A stretch of DNA of 64,000 nucleotides from Metarhizium brunneum (GCF_013426205.1 NC_089422.1:1240001-1304000), one strand, 5' to 3'. Shown: positions 10,474-22,594, numbered from the stretch's first letter. A program made the numbers and translations. The notes: generated by a model not told the origin, from the sequence alone.

Positions 10474-13400
10474 GGCAAGATGCCTCTTAGAAATCTTGGA
10501 AATGCTATGAAACGAGTGACGAGTGCTCGGGCGTGCGTGAGGCCGGCGACGCTGGGTCGGGATCTGGATGGAGAAAGGAGGGGATGCAGCACGGTGATGA
10601 CCAGCAACTGCTCTGCGGCGCCGCACGGAACCAGCTCTTGAGGCGAGCGCGAGGACAAGTTGACGCTGGCTTAGACGGCGATGATATTCATCGAAAAGAG
10701 CGAGGCAGCGGTCGAGAGCGCAAATCGAAAGCAGAAATGCAGTCATGAGTGAGGGTGTGAAGCGAAGCAAGACCAGACGAGGTAGAGACCGGCCTGGTTG
10801 CTCATTCTGGCCCGGCCACTCAAAACCTGCACAGGGACCAATTGGCCAATTGACCACCCGAAACCCGTCGACTACTTTTTTTTTATTAGCAGTGGGATTC
10901 GAGATGGGCGCAGTCTCAATTGACCAGCATCATTGGGCCGATGGCCGTCTGGGCGCCGAGGCAACCAGGGGTCACAACGTCACAAGTGAGCAAAACCCAA
11001 ATTTGCGTGGAACCGGGCGCTAGGAGCGACGCTGCAGGCGAAAGAAGCTCCAGGATTGTCCGTCCGGGGTTTGTGTCAAAGTGCGTCCAAGTGTTTTTTA
11101 TTTTTGTGAAGCTGCGAGACGAGACGATGAGACGGACGGCGAGCCGCAATTATGATGTATGGCTGAGGTGCCGGGTCGATCAACACGCGAGGGAAGAAAG
11201 GGCCTGCCTGTCAACCTTGTTTCCGGGCCCCGCGTGTTTCGTGTCCAGGAACAGTGACAGGTCTTGTGTTGATGCTTTGTTTGGAACAGACAGACCAGCG
11301 AGGCACAAGGGCTCCTGTCTCGGAGGCGGGCAACCGCCTTTTGTTTATCCCTCAACCACGGCCCCATGTTCAGGCAACAACACGCCATCGCATGCATCAT
11401 ACCAAGTGCATATTATCTATGGCTACGATTACTATTCCCTGCCGTGCTCAACGCAAAGAGTCGTCGCTTATCCACAAGCATCTCCATCTCGCATCGTCAA
11501 CACGCTCCACGCGTCGTTGACCCCGACAACCGGCGGATCTGGGTGGATCACTGTCCGTCTTTAGCAGGCACATGGGCCTTTATTAATCGAATAAGGGCTC
11601 GTCAGTGGTTTGTTGTCGCAGCCGCGGGCGTTGACCTCGACGTTGGCTGCAGCCCTCTGCTGGGCCAAGCCATCTTGCCCTCTCCCCCTCTCCATGCCGC
11701 GTCGTCAATGCTCCATGCCAGGTCAGTCCTAGCGCTGACGATAGCGTCAGGTACACCAGACATGTGCAAGCTGGCACTGGGCCGTGGTGAGGCCCGCAAG
11801 CTCTCTCCAACTCTCCATCGCTCCACACTCGTTATTGATCCTCATCCGAGGTGGACTGGAGTTTTTTGTTTTTTGACTGGACCCATCAGGCAGGGAGTCG
11901 CAGGAACCCCAATTTCCTTCTGAAATTAGTAGCCAATCACATGTCTGTGCCTTAATGCAAGTCTGCCAGGGTCCAACGTGGAGGAGCATCTCGGGGTTCT
12001 TGCATTGTTGTTGGACTGGAATGAAGTGACCTCATCACGAGGCGGAATCTAGATCGATTATTAACAGTCATATATATCTTGCGGTGGACGCTAAATCACC
12101 CGAAATAGAATCAACAAAACATGGCAACAACGGAGTCTTGCGATACTATGAGCTTACTTTTCCCAAGTCCTGCGGCCAGATGTTGTTTTGAAATGCATCA
12201 TCAGCCTGACATGGCAAACTGACAGTAGAGGAGGCATTGGGGTACCAGGCATGTTGGGCAGATCAAGTCCAACTCGACCGACCACCAGCCGCCAGAAGAA
12301 TTACAAACACAATGCCGAGCTTTTGCACACCATCTGACATTCACGGATCGCATTATTACCCTTACTCGCCGAACTGTTGAATTGTTTGCTCTTGGATGCC
12401 CGCGGTTGCCCCGGCTCCAATCATTTCCGTAGCACCGTTTTGGGGGGTGAGTTTGGTGCTGCTTGTTGAATGATTCGAAACCACATCCCGCATTCTTTGT
12501 TCGCACTGCATTACTCCATACATGGCACAAATATTCGAGGCCGATTTGTCAACCATCAAATGAGACGAGAGGGCCCTACTCACCAACAGACCCTGAGAAC
12601 ATTATTTCCTACATCCGCCCCTGTGAGACATCTTGGGCATGCTGGGTTCCTCGGCGGCGGGGCAGACTGGAACACCGTACTCATCGCCATGCTCATGTTT
12701 ACTTTCATCCTCTGCGAAAGCTGGTAGACCACGGGGCATCAAAGGGATACGACGATGCTGCCTGGTCTGTTGTCCGACATGAGATTTTGTGTGCCAACTG
12801 CGCCAACACTTGGGAGTACAACCCAGCTAGGCAGGCCTGCGAAGCTCGCAAGAACTTTTGAACTTGAGTTCAGAGTCCAAGAATAAGTCTAGGGGCTGTT
12901 TACAGCAAAGTGAACAAGTCGTGACTGTAGGAGAGAGCATGATTTTGGTGTTATAGTCGCATCCGCTGATTTATAGAGGTCGAGCCCTGCCGTAGTTTAA
13001 GCGACACGCTTTCCACCAGGACGAATAACTTCAATGGGTCAACTGGTAGTAGTACCATGGATAGCGACACGTCCAGGAGCGAATCGACTGTTGGAAACCC
13101 ATGGATTTATTGGACAAGGATGACATGTAGTAGATCAAGAATCAGTCTGAACAATGATATTGTCCAACCATTGAATTATCTGACGCCCACCTGTTTTGTC
13201 ACCAACTAGGCGTCCGCTTCAGACGCCCACCTAAAATACTATGTGATCATGTGATGTCGCGTCTCAAGCGACGCCCGGATCCGCCTCTTGATGGAGCCGA
13301 ATCGCACAAATCGCGTCTGAAGAGCTTCATCTCGCGACACCACGATTCTCAGGCAACCATGCTTGCTCAGCGGAGAGAATGGACGCATGAGCCGCAAATC

Positions 13401-13639
13401 ACATTGCACTAACCCAAGGGCACTGTGCCTGCCTTTGTTGCCTACGTCGGTGCCATTCGTTTTGACAGTGATGCGCGCGCCACAACCGACCGCGGTTATC
13501 GTCTCTAATAATAAATAGGGCCTCTATTCCGCCATCGTTCGCTGATATTTCTATTTCTTGGATACTATTTTTCCTTCCTTCTGTCTTTGAATTTCTTTAC
13601 TTAGTTCTTTCGAAATGTTCAGTGCAGCTTCAAATCAAA
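10474..13639. other. Divergent intergenic region between DUF4048 and ligase genes
   Basis: Just over 3 kb without a supported gene. It carries the promoters of the minus-strand DUF4048 gene and the plus-strand ligase gene. Several 80-210-codon frames (10920-11564, 11366-11923, 12463-12861) lack domains and consistent codon use. Around 13185-13345 there is a cluster of short GACGC-type repeats (GACGCCCACCT occurs twice, plus GCGTCT/GACGCC inversions). The last 60 bp before 13615 form a pyrimidine-rich leader. Confidence 0.45.
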
Positions 13640-13668
13640 ATGCCGATTCCCTTCGTCCTCGTGTGTGA
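13615..13668 (+). promoter_or_regulatory. Overlapping upstream ORF in the ligase leader
   Basis: A 17-codon frame starts with ATG at 13615, 25 nt before the ligase ATG, in another frame. It runs past the ligase start and stops at TGA 13666-13668. Its ATG has G at -3; the ligase ATG has A at -3. If transcripts begin upstream of 13615, this uORF would compete with ligase initiation. If transcription starts between the two ATGs it is irrelevant. Confidence 0.5.
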
Positions 13669-16600
13669 CTTGCTAGACGAGTGCCACCGGCTTTGCATCG
13701 CGAACAAACCCAACACACAGGCTGTGGTCGATTGGTTTGCACGGCATCGCGGCCGGCTCGACGCGCATGATACAGACCTGGCTGCCTTGCTCTCTACTTT
13801 GCTACCTGAAAAACGGACAGACCGAGTTTACTGTATCAAAGCGCCAACTTTGGAGAAGATTATCGGGAGAGCTTTGATGCTTGGATCGTCCCGAATCGTC
13901 GAGCTTGCCTTGTACAAACAACCTGGACAGTGCACCGACCTTGCAGATTGTGCTGAACGCATTCTTAATACTACTGTAGGTTCTAACTCTGATGGATTTC
14001 CATGCTTGGGACGCTTGCTTATGTGGCGCAGCCCAACCCTACTTGCAATGAAAAACTGCGAATCAGCGTGGAAGAAATCGACGAGGTTCTGCACAGCTTG
14101 GCATCCAGGATCAAATGGAGCTCCCCATCTATTCGGAAGTCCCAGGCCGCCCTGACTCCACGTGGTAGATGTGATCTGGAGGATGTCTATCGTCGTCTCA
14201 CTGCGTGCGAGGCGAAGTGGTTTACAAGACTTGTTCTGAAGGACTACCAGCCGCTTATTTTGGATTCTCAACTTGTGTACCGCTGCTGCAATTCAACCCT
14301 GCCCCTAATCCTCAAAGCGCAGGACGACTTTGCAACTGCTATCCAAACACTACAATCGGCCAAGGGCAACATGCTGCCCAATTCTACAAGGAGCACCTCA
14401 CGGAGGGATCAGATTCTGGCGGTGGTTAAACCAAAATTGGGAGTCAAAGTAGGGAGACAAAATTGGTTCAAGGGCCGCAGTATCAAACATTGCCTGGATA
14501 TGGGGCACGGACGCATGAGCGTTGAGCAAAAGATTGACGGGGAGTATTGCCAAATACATGTTGATCTAACGAGTGGGAAACCCCGAGTTCAGATTTTCTC
14601 CAAGAGCGGCAAAGACAGCACTGAGGATAGACACAAACTACATGGGTGAGCAAGGGAATAGCACCTCGCTAGTACCGACTACGGCTAACTCGGGGCAGAG
14701 TGATTATCAAATCTCTTGGTCTCGGCACGTCAACTTGCAATGTGCGGAAAAGCTGTATTCTCGAAGGAGAACTGGTTGTGCACAATGATGTGGTGCGTAT
14801 GTCAGTCGAGTGAATCAACTTGTTCCCTAACCATTGCCAGGAAAATAAGATTCTACCGTTTCATAAAATCAGGAACCATGTAACACGACGAGGTCGGCTC
14901 ATGGATGTGGACCTGGACTCACCGTGTGTTTGTTATTATACATAATCATTGAATTGGACTAACTTAGCTAGGCCACGCTCGTACGAGAACTTGATGATTG
15001 TGTACTACGACATTCTCCTCTACGATGACCAATCGTTGCTAGGCGTTCGCCACTCGGAAAGATTCAAAATCTTACAAAAGACAATCGACTGTGAGAGAGG
15101 CCGGGCAGAATTGGTGAAACGAACTCTTGTCGACTTCCACCGCCCGACTGCAGCATCAGAGCTGCGAAAGGCATTCGCTAGTGTCATCACTGACAAAGGG
15201 GAAGGTTTGGTACTCAAGCCAGACGACCCTTACTTTAACTTTCAAGCCAATGGTGGTCGGAATTCGGGTCTATGCATCAAGCTCAAAAAAGAATACATTG
15301 GCAACTTCGGCGACGTGGGAGACTTCGCTGTTGTCGGCGCAGGCTTCAACCCTACAAAGGCAAAATCTTACCGCATACCCAAACTTCAATGGACCATTTT
15401 TTATGTGGGCTGCTTGAACAACAAGGAAGAAGTCAAACGGTGGAATGCCAAGCCAGAGTTTACCGTCGTCAGTGCTGTGGAGCTTACAGAACCGCTTCTC
15501 AAGACCTTCATATCTCACTGCAATCCTGTGTCGGTACCGTTACACAAGAACGATGCAACAAGGTTGCATATCCCAAAGGGAATCGAGGCCAACGCCGCTT
15601 TGACTGCAGTATTTCAAAATCCTGCAGTATTCGACTTAAGGTGCTTCAGCTTTGACAAACCGGGGAATATGGGCTTTTGGACGCTAAGATTCCCTGTCGT
15701 GTCCAAGATTCACTTTGACAGGGACTATTCGGACGCAGTCACCTTTGATGAACTGCAAGAGATGGCCAAAGTTGCAAGGGCAACACCGGACCTGGAAGAT
15801 AGTCAAGAGAACCTTCAATGGATTGCGAAGCTGGAGGGGGCCGATCCTAGAGGGCGTGCGGTTGATGCTGTCAGTCAACTGACAGCCACAACAATTCCCA
15901 CCCCTTCACCTTGCAGCTCTAGACCACCTTTGTCACCAATAATCCAGCGACAAAAAAGCAGAAGTCCGGAAGTCGTGAGGGCCTATCGGATGAGTCAAAA
16001 ATCAGCTGATATGCCAACTGCCTCGCTCACCACGCCTCCTCCTTCTTCTCCGGCAGAAGAAGAGGCCCGAACACCAAAAAGGGGGAGCAAACGAAAGTGC
16101 CCTACATCGTTTTCGCCTACCGCAGCGCCGGCACTACAAACGCATCTCTTAATGACGACCCGGTTGTCACCAATAGCGGCAACCAAGAAGTTGCGCAAAC
16201 CTTTGGATGATGTTGATGCTAATGTCCTGCAGCAGTCTGCAACACCGAACTCGTCGTTTGCTGAAGACGGTGGGACAGATCAATGCGTTGGGTTAACCAA
16301 ATCCCCACCACTGATACATGAAACGCAAGAGAATGAAGCCCTTGGTACACCTGATGAAGGGAATAATCCTACAAAGAGTGATATTAGGTGTACGCCAATA
16401 ACTATTTCTTCCGACGAAACATCTCAGGCGACAGACATATCACCCAAAGTCAAAAACGGGTGCAAGTTTGCTGCAAAAGAGTGCCATCTATTCAAGCACA
16501 CGATCCTGCTTGCTTCAAGGGCCCTTGGACCCTCATCGGAGCGGACCACTTTGTTAGATGACCACGGTGCATCTGAGTTTGCAACATCATTAGACGACTG

Positions 16601-16877
16601 GTTGCAAGAAAATAACTATGGTGCTACGTTGGGTAACAAGTCTCCCCGGATAATCATCCTGGTCGATACTGTGGACAAGGCCAGCGAGACCAAACTTGTG
16701 CTGGCTGAAGTTGAACGAGCTCGAAAGGAATTACCCCGAAAAACGCGTGGTTGGATAGCTGTATATGATTGGCGAATGTTGGAGCACCTCAAGGTCATGG
16801 AAGACGAGAACACAAAGAAGAAGTACTATGATGGGTTTCATGACCCGTGGCGGAGGTGGTACTGTGGAATTGTATAG
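13640..16877 (+). CDS. ATP-dependent DNA ligase, ligase-IV-like with long C-terminal tail
   Basis: Predicted 1010-aa nuclear ligase that would seal nicks or ends through an enzyme-AMP intermediate. Exons are 13640-13975, 14032-14645, 14699-14792, 14841-14923 and 14972-16877; the last acceptor choice is the least certain. The N-terminal DNA-binding region covers about residues 1-240. Motif I QKIDGEYCQIH has the adenylated Lys at about 279. Other motifs are ILEGELVV (motif III), GEGLVLKPDD (motif IV, Glu about 453) and CIKLKKEY (motif V). The OB-fold follows, with QWTIFYVG and LRFPVVSKIHFDRDYSDAVTFDELQ. After about residue 750 comes a Ser/Pro-rich linker with KRGSKRKCP, then a C-terminal region (CHLFKHTILLASR, PRIIILVDTV) that may be a divergent BRCT-like fold. 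It differs from canonical LIG4, which has two BRCT repeats, so a fungal LIG4-related paralogue is likely. Confidence 0.85.
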
Positions 16878-16992
16878 GCCGTTGGAAAGGGTTCTTGGAG
16901 ATGCATCGAATACACTCGACTAGATAGATGGGGGCAACCAGGATACCCAAATATTATACATTGGAAACGATTACGCTACATGTACCTGCATG

Positions 16993-18301
16993 TCAGTCCT
17001 TTTTGTCTTCGTACAAGGTCCCATAGGTCTCTCTCAGCCTCATGAGCAAGTGTTCCCCTGCCGTCAAGACCTTTCTCTCGGCATACGGATTCTTCACCAC
17101 ACCCTCCTCGACGAAGCCCCTCACGCGCTCACTCGGCACGGGCTCCAGCAAGACATCGTTCATGGGGTGGCAAAAGAAGGCAATCGAGTATCGCGGGTCA
17201 GTGCTGCTCTCTCCCTCCACCCCTTCCGCGCGGTTCGCAGGAAACACCACTCTATGAACGGTACTTCTAAAGAGCCCGTTGGTCCAATACGACAACAGGT
17301 CGCCAATGTTGATCAAGATGGGAGGGCTGGGATCGTTTTCAGTACCTGGCGGTGAGACGGGGACAGGAGCCCACGTGCCGTCCTTTTTGAGGATTTCAAG
17401 ACCAGCCTGGCCCCTGAGGCGGAAGAGAAGCGTGATGGAACCGTAGTCGGAGTGGGCGCCTGCACGAACATCGTCGACGGTGTGGGACGTGCTCGACGGC
17501 GGAGGGTAGCGCAGGAAGCGGAGGATGGTGCCGCTCCCAGCGGGGGATTTGAAGTGTGCCGAGGAGAGGAAATCGTTCACCTATTCTGTCAGTGGGTGCT
17601 TTGTGAGGCAAAAGGGGGGCAAACAAAGAATGAGACGTACTTGGAGACCCTGGCCTAGGAGGGTGAGGATTTTGAGACACAGGGCGCGGCAGAGGTCTGC
17701 AAAGGCGGAGAAACGGGCCTCGTCGGCGGCAACGGTGGGCGGTATAGGCTGCTGGGCTTTGTTGTTTATGAACTCGCCAAAGTTGAAGGCTCTGCGGTTC
17801 AGGTTAGACCGGGGTGGGCGACGGTCTGGGGGTTGTGAATGCGCGGTGGCTCACTCTTTGAAGTCTCCCACCTTGTGATTCTTAGCAGGTGCTCCGCGTA
17901 CATTGCTAGATGATGAAGGGGATTGATGGGGAGGTGAGTACCTTTTGGTTCTGGGGGTCCAGTGTCTCGGCGTGCATGCTTGTCCATCCTCGATTGTTGG
18001 TTTGGATGGAGCACGCCTGCTTTTCGTCTAGAGGTGCGCTGAACAGCTTTTCGGACTTGATGGACCTTTGTTAGCATCTATGAGTCTCCCAGGGAGCGTG
18101 GGATATAGGGGGCCTCTGGGGGTGCAAGCGTGCAAGTACCAGGGCGAATGCATCGTCGATGCTCGCTGCGGGTATGTCGTGGCCGAGGTTCTGGATGTAG
18201 ATGAAGCCGTGGTCGGCGGCGGCGTCGACTAGTTGTTTTGATACTTCTGCTTGAGGACCGGAAAGGTCGATGATGGGTATGTCTGCGGATGCGGGAGGCA
18301 T
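16993..18301 (-). CDS. 2-oxoglutarate/Fe(II)-dependent dioxygenase (isopenicillin-N-synthase-like)
   Basis: Predicted 343-aa soluble oxygenase that would couple 2-oxoglutarate decarboxylation to substrate oxidation. Five exons on the minus strand: 18301-18140, 18055-17942, 17871-17855, 17791-17641 and 17580-16993. Exon 3 is only 17 nt but encodes the conserved GDFKE, and all phases close. The N-terminal DIOX_N region contains IPIIDLSGP and DHGFIYIQNLGHDI. The HAETLDP segment precedes GDFKEAFNFGEF. The iron site is H191-x-D193 in AGAHSDYGS with distal H257 in RSTVHRVV; R278-x-S280 (RYS) should bind 2-oxoglutarate. The length is normal for the family. The substrate cannot be told: relatives act on thymine, gibberellin or flavonoid-like compounds and secondary metabolites. 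It is convergent with the ligase gene (115 bp apart) and divergent from MKT1. Confidence 0.87.
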
Positions 18302-19695
18302 TGCTGCGGATTTTGGGTCTGGTATTTGCGTTGTTGTTGGTGGTGAAGATGGATCGGAATGTTGGAGATGTGGAGGTGGGGGTTGACGTCGTGAAGAGGA
18401 GTATTGGATACGGAGTATGAATGAATCAATTGATGCCACTCAGGAACTCATGGGATGCGGTTGCACATGTGGTTGCACGTCATACCATGGCCGAAATGAA
18501 GGTGAGCTCCGCTTTGACGGCATAGTAGGCGATGGTCTTCCTCTGGAGGTGTGCGTTGACGCATGCATATTGATTGACATGTTTCAAAGCTGTCCAGCAA
18601 AAGAGCTGATGCACAGGTGTTTGAGTGGAAAAGATTGTGGCGTGTGTATGTAGTTGACATGTATGTAGATATTTCTGAATGGCGATTATAAGGCACTACA
18701 GTCTGTGGCGGGATATCCTACCAGTAACCTACCAACTTGCACATACTAGGGGGTTATTTGCCCATTGAATGTTGATACTTGTGATGATACAGAGCGTGAT
18801 AGCCAGGTACCTGATTTGGTCAAATCAATTGATACTTTTTGCTTCAATGTTCCCACCAGGTCTATGGGCCCCCCACTGTAGGCACTCGGTACTAGGTACG
18901 GAGTACTTTAGACAATTGCGGAGTTGCCTCTGCCTGAACAGAGACAAGACAAGAGAGACTGGCCGCCTCATACGCGCGGGAGACAAAAAAGTGAACAAGC
19001 CGGGCCATTGTGTTTTCAGAACCAGCACAGGGATTTTTGCTCTTTTAGCGTGTTCTCTAAGCAGTGCCGCTTTGGCCATGCACAGCAGCTCTATGGCCGG
19101 CAGTGCTGGACTATACTCCATAGCTTGAAGCCCAACTCGGCTGCAGCAAGAGCGGCAAGGGCACTAAGCCCCACACGCCGACTAGCGTTCAGACAAAGGG
19201 CAGTTGCATGTTGGCGTAGCCGCCATCTTAAAACCTGCACAGTCCTGCGCAGTCTGTGTTCAATGTTTGTTCAAGTGCTTCATATACCCGCAACTTGTGC
19301 CTTGGCTGTTTCTTGGAATTTCTTCTTGACTTTATAACTGCGTCGGCCCAGCCGCAATCAAGCATCCAGCATCGAGCACCAACCACCAACCACCAACCCT
19401 TAACCCTCAACCGACCAACCGACCAACCGACCAACCCTCAGCCTGCGAGGCGGCGTCTCAGGTACAGTCGGCCCCTCCCACTCTTTTTCTGGCCGCCGAG
19501 GAACAGGCGCCAAGCAGCGCAGCAGCCCGCCTTTGCCTTTTGGTCCCCTTCAGAAATCCACAACTCGCACCCAACCTAACCCCTTCGACGACACCGGCGC
19601 AACCACCAACTCCATACCGCGAGATCCTATAGTCGAACAGCTAATTTCGTTTCCTTCGAATACGGGCGCTCTTGTCGCCGCCGGGTTTATTCAGG
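18302..19695. promoter_or_regulatory. Divergent promoter region, dioxygenase / MKT1
   Basis: About 1.4 kb shared upstream region. It contains two copies of TACGGAGTA (18409 and 18897) and, in the probable MKT1 leader, a CCAAC-rich run with three perfect 8-bp units CCGACCAA at 19411-19434. Short frames within it have no recognisable product. Confidence 0.5.
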
Positions 19696-22594
19696 ATGCC
19701 GTGTGAGTGATGCATGCTCCCCCGTGTGCGAGTGCCGGTGTTTGGTTTGCCCTGGCCACATCTGATGATGTGCTGTTGGGGCTGGGAGCTTGCAACAGTC
19801 ATTGTGGTGATGGCCTCATTGTGCTTCGCGCCGCGCCAGTGAGGGCAACGGGGGTGTCGAGATCGACCATGACAGCTTCCATGTTATCCGTCCTCTCTGG
19901 TGGACTGCCTAGCAACGTCGCCTGTCTTGCAATTGCACCTCTTCCTCGACCCTTTGGGCGCACACGTGCTTTCCTCGTGTCGCGTGGCAGGCTCGTCGGT
20001 CAGCCTGTCCATCCACGACGCTCTCGACAACTCAACCTCACACTTGCCATTATTGCTTCTCTGCCGAAAACACGAACTAACCGTACCCTTTTTTCCAGTT
20101 CTCATTGAGGATACCTGGATCAACAACCAGGCATAGTAAGTCCGCACTGCTCGTCCAATCTGCCCCTCCACCTCTGCCTTCTGCACACCGTTTGCACTAG
20201 CCACTGGCTGTTCGACAGGTAAACGTGGTTGCTGACGATTTCTGACCAATTCAGCTCGGTCGACCTCTCTGAACTCGAAGACTGCTCCATTGCCGTCGAT
20301 GCGACGTACTATCTGAGCCAGCTTCTCGACACCTCGCCGGCTCACGAACCTCTGCTCTCGGCCCTCGGCGGTCTGACTGGCATCCAGACTCACATAAACG
20401 AGAACCTCGACCTTTGGAATAAGAATCGTGTTCTTCCGTTCTTCATCTTTGATGGACAGTCCATCACCGGTCAAGACGAAGTCGGCCTTAAGCGCCGGCG
20501 GGCTGCAAACAAGAAGACGGACGAGGCATGGGATCTGTACTCGAGATCGGAAGCTGAGAAAGCCGTTTCGACCTTTGGGGCCAATGCAGGTATGGCGGTC
20601 CTAAACTTATCTGTTGGAGCTTGAGATAATTAACCATGTCTGGTTACTCAGGTGCTTACATTATCCAAAACTTGTACCCGTTATTGCAAGGAATTCTCAA
20701 AAAGCGAGGTCTTCATTTTCTTGTACCTCCTTACAATGCATGCGCTCAGGTACGCTTTGTCATAAATACCATGATGCCGAGAGGTCATGATTCAAGAAAA
20801 CTGACAATGGCACAGCTAGCCTACTTTGAGATGATCGACTCTGAGCAATGTGCCGGCGTCATGGGCCCTCAAGAACTGCTTCTCTACCCCGTCAGGGATG
20901 TCATTATTCGCTCTCTCGATTTTGAAGCAAACAAGGTCACGGCCATTTCCAAGAAGAAGATAATGCGCATACTTAGTGTAACGGAGCCCATGTTCATTGA
21001 CGCCTTGCTCATGACTGGAACCTCCTTTCTTCCCACGTTTCCCCCTTTGCTGGATACCTCGATGTACACCAATCAATTCACCATAATGGACGCCGTCAAT
21101 ATGCTGAGGACCTCTGACAAGGCTGTGGCCAGTGCCTGCGCCTCCTTCAACGACATCCTGCAAGCTCAAGATGCCAACTGGCTGGACAAGTACAGGAAGG
21201 CACGGCTGGCTGTTCATCACTTTATTTACATTGCCGAAAATGGTGAGGTCGTTGTCAACGACTTCGAGCGTCTCACCAAGGATAACCACGAATACCTCGG
21301 CCTTCAGCTGCCTGAGGAGCTCTTCCATTATCTCAACACGGGACTCATTGGCGCACGCAATCTGAACAGTATAACGCATGGTCAGATCGTAGTGCAGCCA
21401 ACCTTGGACGGCGTTGTGTCTGACGAGTACAAGAAACTCATCACCACGAAGCTGGTCCCAATTAAGGAACAGGCTCTTGGCCTAATAATCCCTCGCGTCC
21501 ATCGTGGTATTGGACACAAAGACATCACTTTGCGTGTTTGGTTCGATCCAAAGTTCTCCCACACAATTAATCATCGTGCACAGCAGCCGCCCCCTTCGCA
21601 ACAGGTTGGTTCTTGGGATGTTAAGGAGAGCGATATACGCAGTGTCTTCCCAGCTGGTTTTGCAGGCCCCATCTATCTGGAAGTCCTGGCCCTCGCTAAC
21701 TCCGAGTTCGTCGCAAAGACTATTGCCAAGGAAAGCAAGATCAGAGGAATCGATAGCTTGGAAATGGTCACATCTGTTTCCATTTGGCGATTTCTTCACC
21801 TGAGGGGCTATGTCAGCGACTCCCATACGCTGACCAAATGGGGGAATGCATTGGCGACCACCTTGTTGGCTCTCAGAGATGCCGCCGAGAATCGCCCCGA
21901 GGAGGTCCCTGGACTTGATGAGGCGGCCCTGCTTGCTTTTGAGTTGGTTCGACATGGCATACTGGGAGCCAAGCATCAAGAAAATATTGCCGGCTTGCCT
22001 CGCAGGGGAACCGACGAAGACAAAACTAGCTTGGTGCTGATTAGCCAATGTGCAACACTATTGAAGTTGCGCCACCAAGTGTATGGCTACACAGGGCCTC
22101 TTAACAAGAGTCTGTTGGCATTCCGCTCTCAGTCATCGGCCGTTCGCGAGGTGGATCGCGATCTGATAGAAGCTATCGTGGCGTCCATGTTCATCTATGG
22201 ACAGAGTAGGAGAGATAGAGAGGACTATCTAGAGATAAGTCAAAGGTAGAATAAGCGACCCCCGAGATTCTCTAACTTGTACAGTTACTGACTGCGCTTC
22301 TCTAGGCTCCCATTTCTGCAAGAGCCGGACATCGGATTGGGAATTGCTGTGCGGACGTTCTTTGACGAGGATGACGCTTCTCATAGCAAGGAGAAGCGAA
22401 ATGAACGATTGGAGGAGTTCCCAAAGACTTTTGTGCCGTTTGCTGAGGCCTTGACGGATGACTTCCGGATCTGCGTGGATTTCTTCAATGCTCTGAATCA
22501 AGGCATGCAGACTCTTGGCACCGACGAGTTGCCTGCGGCGGATAGAACAGCTTGGAGCAACGCTCAAGCCTACCTGGATGCTCGACCTTTCTGA
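19696..22594 (+). CDS. MKT1: MKT1-like post-transcriptional regulator (XPG-nuclease-fold)
   Basis: Predicted 731-aa cytoplasmic protein. In yeast Mkt1 acts with Pbp1 on mRNA stability and translation, for example of HO and mitochondrial transcripts. Exons are 19696-19702, 20099-20135, 20255-20589, 20652-20749, 20816-22245 and 22306-22594. The first coding exon is only 7 nt (M, P and one base), followed by a 396-bp intron. The fourth intron (66 bp) is stop-free and in phase. Residues 1-90 are the XPG-N-like region (CSIAVDATYYLSQLL, LPFFIFDGQSI), then an XPG-I-like region (RGLHFLVPPYNACAQ, AYFEMIDSEQCAGVMGPQEL). The MKT1-specific C-terminal domains cover about 400-731. Acidic nuclease residues are mostly absent, as expected for this pseudonuclease family. 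The protein is somewhat shorter than yeast Mkt1 (830 aa). The start depends on the tiny exon and needs transcript support. Confidence 0.87.

Noticed and set aside
11366..11923. 185-codon plus frame in the DUF4048-ligase interval
   Set aside because: No domain, and neighbouring frames are open to a similar length on both strands; looks like chance.
12460..12490. GATTCGAAACC, similar to a minus-strand tRNA B box
   Set aside because: Does not match the consensus exactly, and I could not find a matching A box or foldable acceptor stem nearby.
12463..12861. 132-codon plus frame with several Cys and His
   Set aside because: The CANCANTWEY segment looked like a zinc site, but there is no repeated Cys spacing, no upstream exon and no recognisable homologue.
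6391..18301. Possible secondary-metabolite cluster (DUF4188 protein plus 2OG dioxygenase)
   Set aside because: The two genes are about 10 kb apart with a DUF4048 and a ligase gene between, and no synthase, terpene cyclase or pathway regulator is present.
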